Shown: positions 37,540 through 51,428, counted from the stretch's first letter. The stretch is DNA of 64,000 nt from Apophysomyces variabilis (GCA_002749535.1 MZZL01000390.1:215439-279438), one strand, 5' to 3'. Notes: generated by a model not told the origin, from the sequence alone. Numbers and translations are program-made.

Positions 37540-38597
37540 TGGATTTTTATTTGTTTTCCTGGATTGCATCCTTTCCAATCGCTTTAAAGAAGGTCTGGAT
37601 GATGCTGGTATTATCTTTTCTGTTTGGAAGCTATGTTGTGAAAACCCTATAATGTATGTATATTCCTCAGTCTGGCTATTTGTGGTTGGACGTGGTGGGG
37701 AAATGGTTGTTGTTCCTCGCAGCCTGGTCACTAGCGTATATTGCAGAGGACAGGTTGCCAACATAGACTCTAGCTCGCTAGCTGTTTCCTGCTGTTCTGG
37801 TGGCCGAATAGCGTCAGCAGAGGCACTTCTGAGACTGTAGCATGTATGATGCAAATATTCGCCCATTTGTCTGTTCATTACGGTCGCGGCTGAATTTCCT
37901 GAATTTTTTCAAGACCAATTCAACCAATTCAGCTATATCTTGTACTGTTATTACAAGCCTTTGCCGCAGAACGTCCATGCGTTGATTTTGTTCTCGCATA
38001 GAACAGTAGCAGAATACTTTTGGAGGTGACATACTCATTGACTTTGTTACCTATATCGTCCTTTGTATTATCTCCACTCTGTATACATTGTTCTATTTCG
38101 TATTACAGATCCTACTCGGTCTTATCATTCACAAACAAAAGCTATGTTTTCCTTGATTCCTACACATCCCATTCAAATAAAAGCATAGAAAAGAGAACGG
38201 TTCTCTATATGCATCTGCACTAGATATCTTTCTCGGTTTTTACCAAGTATGTAGCTACCTGGTAAACGAATACAGCCTATGGGTTCAAACCTGATCAAAC
38301 TCATCAACATCAGTGACTCTTTTTTCTATTCATATAAAAATTGAGTATGCCATAAAAATAGATGGCCAGCTGCCAAAGACGTACTGGAAACGCTAAGGTG
38401 CTTGATATAGCCACTAACGTCTCACAGCTCGCACGACAAATTTTCTCTAAGGCGATATGAGGTGTCATGGAAGCCCGTTTAATGTTTGTAAAGAGAGAAA
38501 CCAGTTGTAATTGCGGACCATGATGTTTTGCGCAAACGGCATAAATGACTTTCATGTTGTGGAAAACGATGCTGTGGGGGGTTATTGTGCTTTCCAT
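37540..38597 (-). pseudogene. Possible unrecognised gene or relic
   Basis: Three minus-strand open segments follow each other: 38597-38310 (SLFTNIKRASMTPHIALEKI), 38038-37880 (MDVLRQRLVITVQDIAELVE) and 37878-37540 (SASADAIRPPEQQETASELE). Their composition is protein-like, but the second and third are in different frames with no usable intron between them. This fits a decayed gene, a frameshift, or chance. Family unknown. Confidence 0.28.
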
Positions 38598-41500
38598 CAG
38601 TCAACAGGAGCTCATTGAAAGTCTAGTATGATAAACTGATAAAACTTACTGACCAGAGTATTTTCCCGCTTATACCAAGATACACCCAGGGAGTTGGAAT
38701 GGATTCATAGAAAGAAATGGGAACCAACAGGACCCTGAATGTCCTATTGTGGGTATGCGTTATAACTAACATGCCTCCGTCATAGTTTGCCACTCAAAGC
38801 AAGTGATTGTTAGTTAATCTGAAAGGCATCACACTAAGCGCCTGATCTGTCTCAGATTCTTTTGATTCCTTGTTTGCAGTTATTTTCTTTCTTACTCTTA
38901 TGTATTCTTCGCTTACAGAATTCCTATCTGGCAATCACGTAGTGCTCCGCACTTACATTTTATCTGTTTGTCTACAACTTATTGCACTTTTCTATTACAT
39001 CATTGGCGCCTTCGATACATGGAACTATAAGTACGGAGTATCCGATTGTTTGCTAGTTTGTTTGGAATTGATAGTTCATTGGATTTGAGGAGGTTATGAA
39101 GGGAGATCTATCTCTCCTTGCAATAAATATTCAGATTCATGTTTTGCTTCGTCATGTCCGTGCACTTAATAACAAATTCCTAATACCAAAGCCTGATGCG
39201 CTTGATAGCCTGTCATATATTGAGGCAATTGTACTTTTGACTTGGCCAAGCTGAGTTGCGCAGTACACTGACCAATGTAACCATTATTACAAATGATTGG
39301 ACGTTCTGACCATCTACTTTATTGTTTGTAGGATTATATTGTGCGCTAGTAGAGAATTGGCTTTTGTTGAGAATCCACCCATGCCATTCTATATCCTTCT
39401 GATATCATACATGCAAGATTGGCGTTGCATACTGGAATGATGCGGTTGGGTAAGCCTTCTGATATCTGTGCAGTTTGACTTATGAGGTACTTTGCCTTAG
39501 ATTGGAGCGGCAAATGTATCCAAAGGTTTTACAATTGAAGATGCAGTAAAAATGAAGCCAAAAGAAAGGATGGATAGGACGACACGTCGTCTTAAATGGA
39601 GGGATGCGTTATAGTATGCCGTATTCACGTTAGGCTATTCGCTGATATAGGGAAATTGTTATCGATTGATATTAATAACAAACTACCCCAAAAACAATCC
39701 AAGAGGAACTGGAACCACAGTATAAAGAAGCAGCGCCATGGTCCAATCATGATGCCACATATCGATGGAATGATTATATGTCTGGATTGACAGGTGTTAC
39801 ACGCATGAACTGGCCCAAGTTTTTAATCAGTCCATCAATAATCGAAAGTTGTATCCTTTTTATTCATTATTTGTCTATGTGACCGTAGTACGTCATCCAT
39901 CGGCTCATGCATGATCCTTAACTGAACCTCCCCTCAGCCAGTATAGACCGCGAGAATACAGTGAGATGAATGAATTCCATCGGTTGTTCTCATTCCATTG
40001 CATTTTTCATTTTTAGAATAAACGTTGTCGTAAGGTAGCCAAAACATGCTACTTCATTGTTATTCTTATCTTGGGTCTTAGTAAGCTTTAGACTATCTGC
40101 AGCAAAAGCGTGTCTTTTTTTCTTGAACCTCAAGCGCCAAATTTATTTTTCTCTCGGAAGGAAAGTATTTTATAAGTGGCGCAAATTGCATTACATCTTA
40201 TCTTGTAAGCCTCATGTATCATAACAGTAGTGCTACTCGTAAAAATTGAGTCAAATTATATCCCGTATTAAGCTCTTCGCGTTAAGCTGCTTGAATTTCT
40301 AAATCTTATCTACGGCGGAGAAGATCAAAATCGCTGATTACTTTGGCCTTTGATCCATCTACGACTGATTTCTGTCCGTACCTTAGTTCATACTGTACTG
40401 CTAAACGTTCAAAGCATTCTTATGCAGTCACGGAGCTAATCTCATTGATCGGTCCACATTTGTAATCGTTTGTAACTTGTGCAAGTCGAATGTATGCAGA
40501 ATTGATCGATAAGGTTGTTTACTGTAACAAAACGTTACTTTCTAAACGTCTTCAAAGTTTGAAACACACATATTTCCCGGAAGATTGGAAGATGCAAAAC
40601 CCCAAAAAGCAACAGGTTATAAAATACTAGTGCAATTCATATAAAAATAAAATTTCTTACTAAAAGAGGAAGAAGTCGGGTACGGGACACACGTGTGATT
40701 GCTGATTGCGCAGTATCCATTCCACTTGTCAAGGTAAATTCTACTGTATTTAATGTGCTAGTTTGTTTCCGTTATCTACGTATGCAAGATCATATATTTG
40801 GGAAGTAAAGTTTTTGAAAGCAAAAGTCGAGAACTTAAATTGCTTGGATAGAGTTAAACCTTAATAAGATAGGAAAGGGTCGTCAATAAAGGTACGTTCA
40901 CGGAGATCGCGATGAGCGCGCATATAGCTTGTACAGCTACATCCTGTTTTATAATACTAAAAGTCTTTTCTTGCGATGAGCGAGTTTGTCCATTGGTGTT
41001 GATGAATTATTACTTTATGCTTTATGACGTGTAGTTTTACTCAGCTTCTATTATGTACATTATCAATTTTCCCACTCGAAAGGGCCATTCAATCTATTAG
41101 ACAGGCTAGTAACAGGAAATAACCGCTATGACATGTATCATTACCTCAGTGATGTAGAGAAAAGTCCCTGGGGTTCAGGTTCTGCAGGTTGGAAAGTTAT
41201 GATATTGTCCGAAATCCATCGCTAGCTTTTCCATTGAGAAACAAATAAAAAAAACATGTTGTCTCCGACAAGTATGGAAGTCTGCACAGGTAAAACTACC
41301 TAGTAACTTCGATTTGTTTGCTCAACTTACATTTTTAAGTTGTATATTTGCGCAACGAGCACAGCCAAACACCGACAAGCTTATCTTCCAAAGTCGAACG
41401 ACAAAGTGGCTTCAGTAAAGCGGCGTTCCGGATCCGAGGCAATAGTTAGTACAGCGTTTATCGTCCTCACGGGTATTCCGACCAAACATTTCGTCCATTC

Positions 41501-43754
41501 CGTTTAAAACCGCAAGAAGTTTGTCATTGTTGTTGTAAGAAGCTCTAGGCTTTGAAATAAGATAAGTTTGAATCTTATTCAAGAGTTTCCAATAGTTTGT
41601 TATGTTTTGTGTACTGATTGGAAGTTAATTGATCGAGTGCAATGAAATAAATCGTTTTGATTAAGCTTCCGAGAATGTTTATACTTAATTGTTTACTCAT
41701 TTATGATGGCTTATATAGCGATTAAACGTCGAAACATGTTTCGGATTGCTTAATGTTACACGGCATGTCATCTGCCAACTTACCATGTAGTAATGCGCAG
41801 TCCGTAAGTTTGTTTTTCTTCCACTACCATTTTGGATGATGACGGAACACAATAATTGACAGGACCTCGGGCGCTAAGTCTGCTAAACAACAGCCGTGTC
41901 ACTGATTGCAGACCGGAGTGATGATCTCAGATTACCCATCTGTATGCTCATGGTGCTCATTGCAATTCAAGCAAAGTATGCAAAAACCTTGGGTGGTTCT
42001 CTCTCAGCAGAAAGACTGGGTTCACATGTTTTTTCTTCTTTTTGACAGTTTATTACCATGTGAGTCATCAAAACGGAGAGAGAACGGCCCGGAAAGTGTT
42101 ACAAAATTGAGAGCGGTAACAGAGTCCCGGATGCAGGATTTGGTCTCAAGTGTAATCAAATATGCTTGTCAGTAAGGTGTAACAATGACATGGAAGCTTC
42201 GAAGAACTATACATAGATAAAACATTACAAGGATCCAGAACAAAGGGAGAAGGGAACGGTTAACGTATGTTCGTTTTTAGAGCAACCAAACTAGAGAACC
42301 AAAACGTTGTCACTTGCCTCTGGCGGTGGCCTACATGATTAGTGGTGACAAACGGTGAGGCTCATGAAAGGATGGTTTAGGACTGCGTTGAATTGTGGCT
42401 GACATAGTTTGTATATCTTTCTTGTGTTCTTTTTATGATGATGTTGAACCCCTGAGATGTGCTCTATCAATGAGCCACATTAGATAGGACAACAGTTGGG
42501 AAAGCAACAATTATTGATGTGGCGCATACTGTCTTTCTTAAGTATCTTAGTTTAGGTAGAATCGATGATCTCCGAAAGAAGTGAATATTAACCCCAGAAA
42601 CCGAGGAATAGGAGTGTGGGAAGAAGTAAACCCAAGCTAGGAGATTCAGGGACGGATAAAAAAAAGGAAAAAAAAAGAGAGAGAATGGGGAAAAGGCGAT
42701 CGACTAGGAACAGTGTGGGGGTTTGGAAAAATGCCAGAAAAGAATTTCAAGGTAGGTTCGAGACTAGAATCAAAGTTGGATTTCTATTCACTACAGGGAG
42801 CTATTACGGAAAGCAACAAAAAAAGGTTTCAATCTTGGCATCCCTGTTCAATGGGAAATAGATATTGACTAAGCTTTTGTTATTGTTTCTGCTGTCAAAT
42901 GGGTAATGACCTTCCCTGGGGCGAAGGATGTTTTTTTTTTTAATTCAGGCATTACTTTCGATGTGGGATAAGTCTTCTTCTCACATTTTGGGGCTGTTAT
43001 TTCAGGAGGTTGTATCGCAAGTATGAAGATCTGCACAAGGCTATCATGCGTGTGATTGAACGAACCAATGATCGAGTATATCTGTGTGCACATATATATA
43101 TGTAAATACATATGTATATGTGAACATTGTGGATAAGAAAAGTTAAGTGACCTATTTCTCTTGTTTAGATTGTAAACAACTATGATCGACGTATCCATGC
43201 CGAGGTTGTCTGTATGCATTAGTAGAGTTTTAGGATCGGAATGAAGAAGATGAAAAAGGAACGGTAAGATTTACTCTATCTCTTTCTTTTTTCTCTTTGC
43301 TTGATCTGGAATAACGAGATCGAAATCAAATAAGGAATGAAACAGGATAAAGTAGAATCTGTGTCTGATTTATACCACCCTTTTTTTTCGAATCCGACCC
43401 AAAAAAAGGCGTGACAGATTTCCATGAGATTGGAGTGAAATGAAGAAGCAGCCGAGTAATGTATATCTTTAGCTGCAAGTTTCTTTAACTTAATTGCTTT
43501 TACTGTAAGCAATCAATTAGCTTATGGTCAAATGCAAATAAGAATTGATCTACGGGTGTAACCCCATTTAATAGCCGAAATATAATAGTAAAGAAAAAGA
43601 GAATAGTTAAAAAAGTGTTTTTTAGGTTCGCCGTTTGAGTTTTTGCTCCTTTTTTTTTTAACCCAATTTTGCACGTTCTTTGTTGGTTATTTATGATTCC
43701 CATTTTTTTTTTGCGTTGGATGCTTTATAAGCAATACGCCCATTGAGATAGAAT

Positions 43755-43905
43755 TTGTTCTTTCTTTCCTTTCACTCTTTTTCTCTCGCTTTCATTCCTC
43801 GATACTCCTTCGTTCCCCTTTCCGTTCCTTTTCTCTCTCTTTTGTCCAACACTTTTCCCCCTTTCTCTCTCGCTTTCTCTCTCTCTTACTCTTGCATACC
43901 ATATT
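43755..43905. promoter_or_regulatory. CT-rich tract upstream of the IQ-motif gene
   Basis: About 150 bp composed mostly of pyrimidines (runs of ctttctctct type) some 150-300 bp before the ATG at 44058. Such tracts are common in fungal promoters and 5' UTRs. Role inferred from position only. Confidence 0.45.
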
Positions 43906-44057
43906 CAAAAGAGTTCTGGCTCGAGCCACCCTTCGCAAAAATCCCTTTTTTTTTTCTTTGGAACCCTGTTATAAATTATCCTCTCGGTAGATTTGGTCGA
44001 TACGAAACGTAGAATCGAACGTCTCGACTGTTGTAAAATTCAATTAAAAATTATAAG

Positions 44058-46658
44058 ATGACAGACAGTGATGATCGTTTTAATTCCGCTCCTATCATGC
44101 TCCGCCCTCCCTCGTCGCTGGTCGCCGATGGTATGTTGGTCTATTCATACGATGAGGTAAAGAAATAACGAAAAACAAACATAAAAAAAAACAAATATAC
44201 AAATCACATACTATTGAATAGAAAGTACTAACCAACTTTCCCTTTTTTTCTTTTTCTTTATTTATCCATTCGATTAATACCTACTCGATTATATATTTGG
44301 TTATGCGTGCGTGTCCTGACATACATATCACATATGCATACATATAAAAAAACCTTGGCGGGCAAACCTTGAATTCTGAATGGACTTTTTTTTTGACATT
44401 TTGCATATTTTTCCTGTTATGTCTTCCAATGTATTTTTTTGATCACTGCCTTATATTACACCATACGCTTCTTTATTTACAATGCATCTTCTTTCTCCTT
44501 TTTTCTTTCCTTTTCACCATTCGTACTTTACGTCCAACACCACCTTTCCCTTTTACTTACAGGCTCAACCGCAGTACGATAGCGACGACGAGAACGAGCC
44601 AATGATTGTTATCCCTCAAAACCTCGCACCCGAACAGTACAACTACGAATTCCCGCCGAAATCCCTCCTGAAGGAATTGGAGTACCTCGACCACGACGAA
44701 CGAGTAAACTCCTTTTTCGACGAGTCTTCTTTCACCACCACCTCCACATCAACTGCAGCTTGTCTTTCGGTTTTCCCCACCACAGATTCATCCCTATCAT
44801 CCATGAGTCAACTTGCTTATCACACGGACGATGATCATTTGCATAATTCCGTTGATTCGATCGACTATACCCAATCCAGTCACATGGCGGAACGTACCCC
44901 TTGGAGTCAGCAGACCTACAGGACGGAAGAAGACTTGCGTATTGAATACGAGGACGGTCTGCATCTGGTCGACGATACTCAGCTATCGCCACTGCAACTT
45001 CCTGCGCAATCAGAAAATCACCATCCTCTTCACCCCCAGTATCGCCTCCGACCTCACTCAAGTAATGGTCTTTCTCCTGCTTGCAGTGATGAAAGACGCT
45101 TACGCGAACTTTCTTGTGATTCCATCACCACAGTGACTCAACGCCATTCCCCACGCCATTCTCCTCAACCTGTAGCACCCTCTTCCTTCCTGTCTGTACA
45201 TAGACGGTCCCTACTGGGTAACCTGTCCTGTGTTGATGAAGAAGAAAAGTCTATTTGGGAAGAGGCATCCTTTGGGTCGCACAGTCGGGTTACGCAAAAT
45301 ATTACCGAATCTTACTGGCATGCCAAAGGTAATATATATTAGTGCCGCAACCAAAAAAAGGTATTAACCGAAATTTCTCATCCATCATTTTTTTTATAGT
45401 TTCGCCTTACAATGGCGCCCATTCCCCTTGCCAAACATTGTCACGAAGGGATTCTGAAGACGACGACGATTTCGAATTACCCGTTATCATCCGTGAATCT
45501 GAGTTGATCATGGATTACGACAGTGACAATGAAAGCGATCTTGGCTGTGATGACAAAGTTTTTATTAAACTGAACAGAAGCCTGCTCTCCGGCACGTCCA
45601 TCCAACTTTTCCCCGCAAACCAATCCAGCTTTGGTACAGATGAGGGTTATGAAGATGAAGAAGCCGAATGCGAGGCCGACAGTGAAGCCGAGAGTGAAGA
45701 ACCGATTGAATCCACCTCGGTCTTCTTACCTTTGGAAACGGAAAAGCAATTAAACGATCGAGACCTGGAACGCGAGACTGCCGCCACCAAGATTCAGGCA
45801 GTCTGGAGAGGCTACCAATCTCGAAAGCAAAATGTAGCCAAACATATGAAACCAACTCACTTTGTCGCATTCAACTTGATCCGCGTTTGCGACAGTATCC
45901 ATCGACGTCAGATGGCACGCATGGAGGAACGTATGTACGCCTTCGAAAAGCGCCTTCAACAAGAAAGAGAGATGCGCATGGCATTTGAACAAGCGATGGA
46001 GGAAATGACGAGTATGATCGACAGACAGCAAGAGATTCTGGATCAACGAGTGGAGCAGGAAGTGCAGATGCGACAGGCTTATGAACGAAAGATGCAAACT
46101 GCACTAGCTCAAATGCAACCACTCGAGGAAAGCTTGCTTGAAGAAGTTCAGGCAAGAAAGGATCTGGAAAACAAGATGGCCAATGTGTTGAGCAAAGTCG
46201 AAGAAATGACCCTATCACAACAACGACGAGCCCAAGAAGACGCAGAAGCCAAACAAATGCTGCAGCAGCGACTTGATGAAGCTCTTAAAGAGATCGAAGC
46301 TCTCAAAGAAAACCAACAACAACAGAAGCAGCAGCAAGAACAGCGACCAAAACCATCGTCTGTAGCGCAACCTCCACTTCCACCATCCCAACCCCAACAG
46401 CAATCAAAACCGCAGCCACGTTCATCCAACACTCCGAGCATCCGAGCCAAACCTGCAAGACCGGCATCAAGAGCAACCAAAGTTCCCGCACGAGTTGCAC
46501 AACAGGCATCGGCAGCGCAGACAACGGCCAAGTCTACTACTCGGCCTACGATCGTTCCTTCGCCGCAATCAAGGGTTAGTAATCGATCCGAGACAAAACG
46601 CCCAACCACAGTCCCTGGTCAAACATCCACCAAGAAAACGGCAAACCGTCGACTGTAA
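44058..46658 (+). CDS. Acidic IQ-motif and coiled-coil protein, unrecognised
   Basis: Three exons (44058-44156, 44563-45328, 45400-46658) join in frame to 707 residues. The first half is acidic and probably disordered (SDDENEPMIVIPQNLAPEQY). After the second intron comes an Asp/Glu-rich block, then a single IQ motif, AATKIQAVWRGYQSRKQNV, at about residues 415-433, which should bind calmodulin or a light chain. A long coiled coil follows (about 480-600), then a Gln-rich segment and a basic Pro/Ser/Thr tail. The architecture suggests a cytoskeleton- or cortex-linked adaptor (inference). The first intron, 406 nt, is far longer than others in the window. No close family recognised. Confidence 0.82.
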
Positions 46659-48844
46659 AAAAAATAAACAACCCATCATCAACAAACAAGTGCTCTGACA
46701 GCGTTTACATTTTGTAAAACAACTCAAGGTTACCTTATGCATTTTTCTCAACTCGTTTACTTTTGTTTTCTTTCCATTTTTTTTTTCATCATCATCATCA
46801 TCATCCAGCATCATTTTTTTAGCATTCATGTTTTCTCCTTTTTTTTTTTTTTCAATCCCCTTCAAAAGTGCTTATTACCTTATGTTGCGTTAATATTTTT
46901 CCTTCTTGTTATGGAGATACTCCTTTTTTTTTTATTCTTTCAATCCATAACACTACTCCCATTCGGTCATCCATCTCAAATAAATCAATTTTCAGTCATT
47001 CATACAAATACTGCATAAAAGTTCTGCAAGGGACTAATACGACAATGTTTCGTTCATCTTATTGATGTGCAAATGATCGATAACTTAGGGGTATTTACAG
47101 TTTACTAAATCCATCCAGCTGCAGAAGGAGTGGAATATCCATGGAAACCTTTTTCTTTTCCATGGTTATACTTAAACGGGTCGAAGATACGAATAAGTCT
47201 GGTTACAGCACAACAATAAACTATGTGCGCATGCAGTTCATTTCGATCACAGCAGCAAAAGATGGATAGCAGAAAAGGGGATTTATCTCGTAGGTATGTT
47301 GTTCGCTTTGTTATCACCATTCATCCGGTTGACTGTCATGCATGATGAGAGTATATTTCATAAATCGGGTGGACAATAAACAAAACGAAAAAGCCAACTT
47401 TATATCTTCTTTTGCCATCGCTATGAAACATGTTTATCTGGATGACCAGTCAACCCAAGTCCGAATTGGACATAAACGGAAGAGCAAAGAAAAGCTCAAC
47501 CAGCAGTTTTGGCGTAAGGTTAGTAAGCAGTAGTGGAAGAAAAAAAAATAGCTTTCCCGCCTATTCTATAGAAATATCAGTATTTTTTTTTTGCCTATCA
47601 GGTCGATATAGGTACGCGCAACTCACGCGCGCCCACCCACATACACGCACGCGCTGGTGTACTCCTCAATCATGTATATATATATATGTCTATTTGTGTG
47701 GATTGTGTGTCTGGGTTGTATGCATCCAAAAAGATATTTCCCTGACGGCCCGCGCAAAACGTTGGACAATCGTTCGTTTTGAAATCCAACTGGGCCCTCA
47801 TCAATGAACCAATCGAACAACGAATTTTTTAGTCTTGCTGCTCCCCGAGATCCTGCTCCTAGGTCAGGTGTAGCGTCCCTGACATTCAGGACTGATCGAA
47901 TGAACCCCTTCTTTTCCCGGAAGTCTATCTGTCGATTTCCCTTGCTTCACTCATAAGCTTTTTTATCTTTCATACGTTATTGGTTAATCAATTCATAAAG
48001 AGTTACTTCCAATCGCATATTAAACAGGAGAACATCCCTTGCCATCCATACAGATGGTAACCATAGACTAATCGTCTGTCTGTATTTTCTTTCTTGTGTC
48101 TCTCTTTCTCCTCTCTCTACGATCGCTAGACAAAAAACAAGGGTTTATGTCTGCAGGAAATAAAAAGAGAAAAGGGTCCCTGCTTTCTTTGCTATTAACT
48201 TTCCCACGTCCTATTATGACGTATCTATGGTATAGAGTCATCGCGCTTATCTCTGTGTTCAATTATGTCAATTGCTAGCTTTAGTGTTAGCTTTGATTAT
48301 CTTTCTCCCTTTGATACGTAGCCTAATGCATACAATGAAATAACTTTGCCCAGAATGCTATCTCATAGCGATGTAGGCTATAAAAGGCGTGTTATCAAGA
48401 GTCGCAAGCTTATCAGTCTTATGCATATCCTGCTTTTCACCTTGCTTTGAGCAGTCTGCCGAATAGAAACCAAACAGAAAAAAAAAAGAAAAGAGCTTCT
48501 GTACTCTCATCTTCCGTCACCAGGGAGCCTCTGTGAGCCGTTTTCAAGGGCGACACCTATTGATTGATCCCATTATTAGCATTTTAGAAAAAGAATGAAT
48601 ATTTACGTTCATTCTCTGAGTGCAAGCGTTTTTGTTCTTGATGGTGATAATGTATGTTGCCGTTCAAACGCCGGTCCCATGGGCGTATGCAAGATATTTC
48701 AAACTCTTCCGCTCTGTTTTTACAGAGAACTGCTTGTCCGTTTTTTTTTTGGCTTTTATCTCTTCTTATTACCTTTTTCTTTCTCTCTCTCTCTTTTTTT
48801 CTATTGGCCGTTCTTCTGAGGGGCGCATTCTCGGGATCGGCGAT
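46659..48844. other. Intergenic, IQ-motif gene to MFS gene
   Basis: About 2.2 kb. Contains T-rich tracts, a (CAT)6 microsatellite at 46787-46804, an AT/GT simple stretch near 47675-47720, and pyrimidine-rich sequence at 48770-48800 just before the MFS start. No coding gene recognised. Confidence 0.45.
46787..46804. repeat. (CAT)6 microsatellite
   Basis: Six perfect CAT units in the 3' flank of the IQ-motif gene. Confidence 0.93.
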
Positions 48845-50675
48845 ATGAAATTGAACACAAGTGTCGACAGTGACAACACAGGCCGTATGCCTCTTTCACG
48901 AGAGGTTGAGGATAAGACAAGTTGGGTAGCATGGGTGCAAGTCCTCTGTGCGGCTTTGATCAATGCCGCTTGTGCCTTCATGTGGCAAAGTGCCTCTGGT
49001 GCACCAGAAACATCCGCAGCATGGATGGAAGTGTCTCTGACTCAGGTCAATTGGCTATCCAATATAAGCAGCATCTCCAGTTGTATCTTTTCTTTACTAA
49101 CTGGCTGGGTGTATGAGCGGTTCGGTGTCAAATATTCGGTAAGAGTGATAAAGTTTTCTAGTCTGAACCGGGACGAGTCGTTTTAAAGGCTACCAGTAGA
49201 TGATATTTGCAGGCACTGTTAATATGATCGGTACATGGGTCCGATGCATCGCCATCCTTATGCCGGTTAAACAACGGTATGCTTTTGTCGCTCTCGGTCA
49301 GGCCATTGGTAGTGTTGGAGGACCTTTTATATTTTGGTAAGATCAAACAAAGGAAGCGCCAATGTTTTTTTTTCTTATTGATGGCATTGATCATGGAACG
49401 CTTGTTGTTTTTACAGCATTGCAACAAAAGTATGACGAGATAAGCTAGAAAACCTAATAAATCTGGTCGCTAACAGAAAGACTGTACCGTAGCTGACATC
49501 CGTCTGGTGTGCTCCCCGGCATAGAGCGATAGCCAATAATTTTACGTGTATGTATCGCAGTTGATGTGTAATTTTGTGCAGTCTAATTAAGCAAAGTAAT
49601 GTAACAGCATTGTCGCTCGGTATGGCTGTAGGCCCTATGTTGATGCCTGTGCTTGCAAATACCGTCAATAACACGGCAAGGATGGTATGTTCGGGTGTAG
49701 TTCATTGTTCTCACAGGAAGTCCCCCTAAGCACAGATCAAGTTTCTTGCTGTAGCCTTGTTCTCCACCGTTGTAGCAATTCCTCCATTTTTGATGCCTGC
49801 AAAGCCAAAAATCGCGCCTTCTGTTAGTGCTACGGAGACACGTATGCCTTTGCGACAGGCCTGCCGTGCTTTGATGAAAAACGCTCCCTTTTGGTGGCTT
49901 GTCATACCAGCTAGTGTTAATATGGGGATGGTCTATGCGATGTCTGTGCTTATTATTGAGGTGATGGTCCCATACGGATACACCGAATTCGAAGCGGGGT
50001 GCTGTGCTGGACTCATTGTTATTAGCGGCGGTTTTGGTGGAGGTTGATCATCCACACGAATTACAGGACGTTGAACTAAAACTACATTTTGTTAGCCTTG
50101 ACAAGCTATTGGGCAGGAAGAACAAAACAATATTTTATGCTTGTCAAGATATTTATACCTCTCATGGTTTTTAGCTACGTTTTTTTCTTATTTGCCAGTA
50201 TGTTATTGTGTGGAGAAAGAAAGAAACAAGGAAAGATTGACCTAACACTTCCCTCTAGTTCTGCCCAACGCTTACGAAGTCATGGTACTCACTGCTCTGA
50301 TGAATGGATTTTTCGCCTATGGCCTGTTCCCCATCACCCTGGAACTTTCCTGTGAACGTATGTTGCGCTATACAGTTATATTTTCCATCTACTGATTAGA
50401 TTGTATTGGAGACTTTTACAGTAGCCTATCCGGTACCAGAGGCCGTTGCTTCCGCGATCATATGGTCAATTGGATCCCTCACCATGCTCATTTTCGCTAT
50501 TGTGATCGATGCTCTAAGGGCTGGACCCGACGCGACACCTCCAAATAACATGAGAAACTCGATGATTTTTGTAGCTGTAACTGTTTTTATTGGATCGTTG
50601 CCATGCATTTGGATGGACGGTAAATTGAAACGTCAAGAGGTAGACTGCCAGGAACTACAGATTAGTGAAGCTTAA
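48845..50675 (+). CDS. MFS transporter, SLC49/FLVCR-like
   Basis: Multi-spanning transporter. A hydrophilic N-terminus (about 25 residues) precedes the first membrane segment (WVAWVQVLCAALINAACAFM). Family-like features are TQVNWLSNISSISSCIFSLL, the loop GWVYERFGVKYS (the MFS motif between TM2 and TM3), NMIGTWVRCIAIL, AFVALGQAIGSVGGPFIF, and in the second half GFFAYGLFPITLELSCE plus AYPVPEAVASAII. The WLSN start, G-x-W-x-R and ELxxE...YPVPE pattern resembles SLC49 proteins, which carry haem, choline or similar cargo; the substrate here cannot be told. At least six introns (first at 49139-49199). The start at 48845 follows a long pyrimidine-rich leader. Convergent with CSN8. Confidence 0.85.
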
Positions 50676-51428
50676 CCAGGCTACATATTCAATGTGTCTT
50701 TGTTTGCTTCCTATATTCTTCTTTATCCAAGCGAACATGTTTACGTATATATTTTTATGCGGAAAATGATTGCCTTCTGTCTGTAAGGATATCGTTCTGT
50801 CTCCCCTGTTGCTTGCTACCCCTAATAATATTGGACGATCGGAGCACGTGGAATTCGGAATATCAAACAGCTGTTAAACGTCAAACAAGTTATGCTCCAG
50901 GGGAACTAAACGTGATCAGCATAAGACCATGTTTTCTTAAGAAAGGATTATTGTGGAGTGCAGCAAATCGTGTGGACCAGTCCTTTTGCTGCCTTTCATT
51001 GGTTCCACCGCTTGCGACTCCTGGAAAAGTCCTAATTTATCTGCGAAAACGAAAAAAAGCTTTGTTGTCAGCCCTGATCGAACAAAACAGCGTTGTGAGT
51101 TTATTCCCGTTTTCGTCCTCGTAAGAGGAGCGAAGAGGAGGGCGAGGGGAAGATAGCCATGTTACTTCACAATCAACACGCTTTTTCTTTTCTGAAAGCG
51201 ACCACTTGCATAAAGCCTATTTTAAGTGCTACAGTTTATCAACCAAACCTATTATAACCTGTGGGAGCATTGATCGTTTACATATTGGAAAGAGGGTGTG
51301 TTGGTGGTTCAAAACCGTTCCAAATTCGTTACTGCATCCGCAAGCCTAGTGAACTGTGCCAGACTAGACGGTTTGCGAGGGGCAGGTCCTATCAACAAAA
51401 TGCATGAGTTAGATCGTGACAAAAGTAG
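50676..51428. other. Intergenic between convergent MFS and CSN8 genes
   Basis: 3' flanks of both genes. A 103-codon plus-strand frame at 50813-51124 has no motif and is probably chance. Nothing else recognised. Confidence 0.4.

Larger units (their letters stand above)
35091..44057. other. Gene-poor stretch
   Basis: About 9 kb without a confidently recognised gene. It is AT-rich with many stops in all frames. Right upstream of the preceding gene lies a T10 then G10 homopolymer pair (35191-35212). A possible minus-strand coding relic lies at about 37540-38600 (separate entry). The last 300 bp (43755-43960) are strongly pyrimidine-rich and look like the promoter/5' UTR of the IQ-motif gene. No terminal repeats, integrase, reverse transcriptase or transposase motifs were recognised. 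Confidence 0.5.

Noticed and set aside
38242..38300. Possible tRNA (A-box-like TAGCTACCTGGTAAACG and GGGTTCAAACC)
   Set aside because: The two boxes are too close and there is no anticodon arm or acceptor stem pairing.
45565..46609. Several minus-strand open frames
   Set aside because: Antisense shadows of the IQ-motif gene, which has clear coding structure.
50813..51124. 103-codon plus-strand gene between MFS and CSN8
   Set aside because: No motif, no homology recognised, lies in a convergent 3' region.
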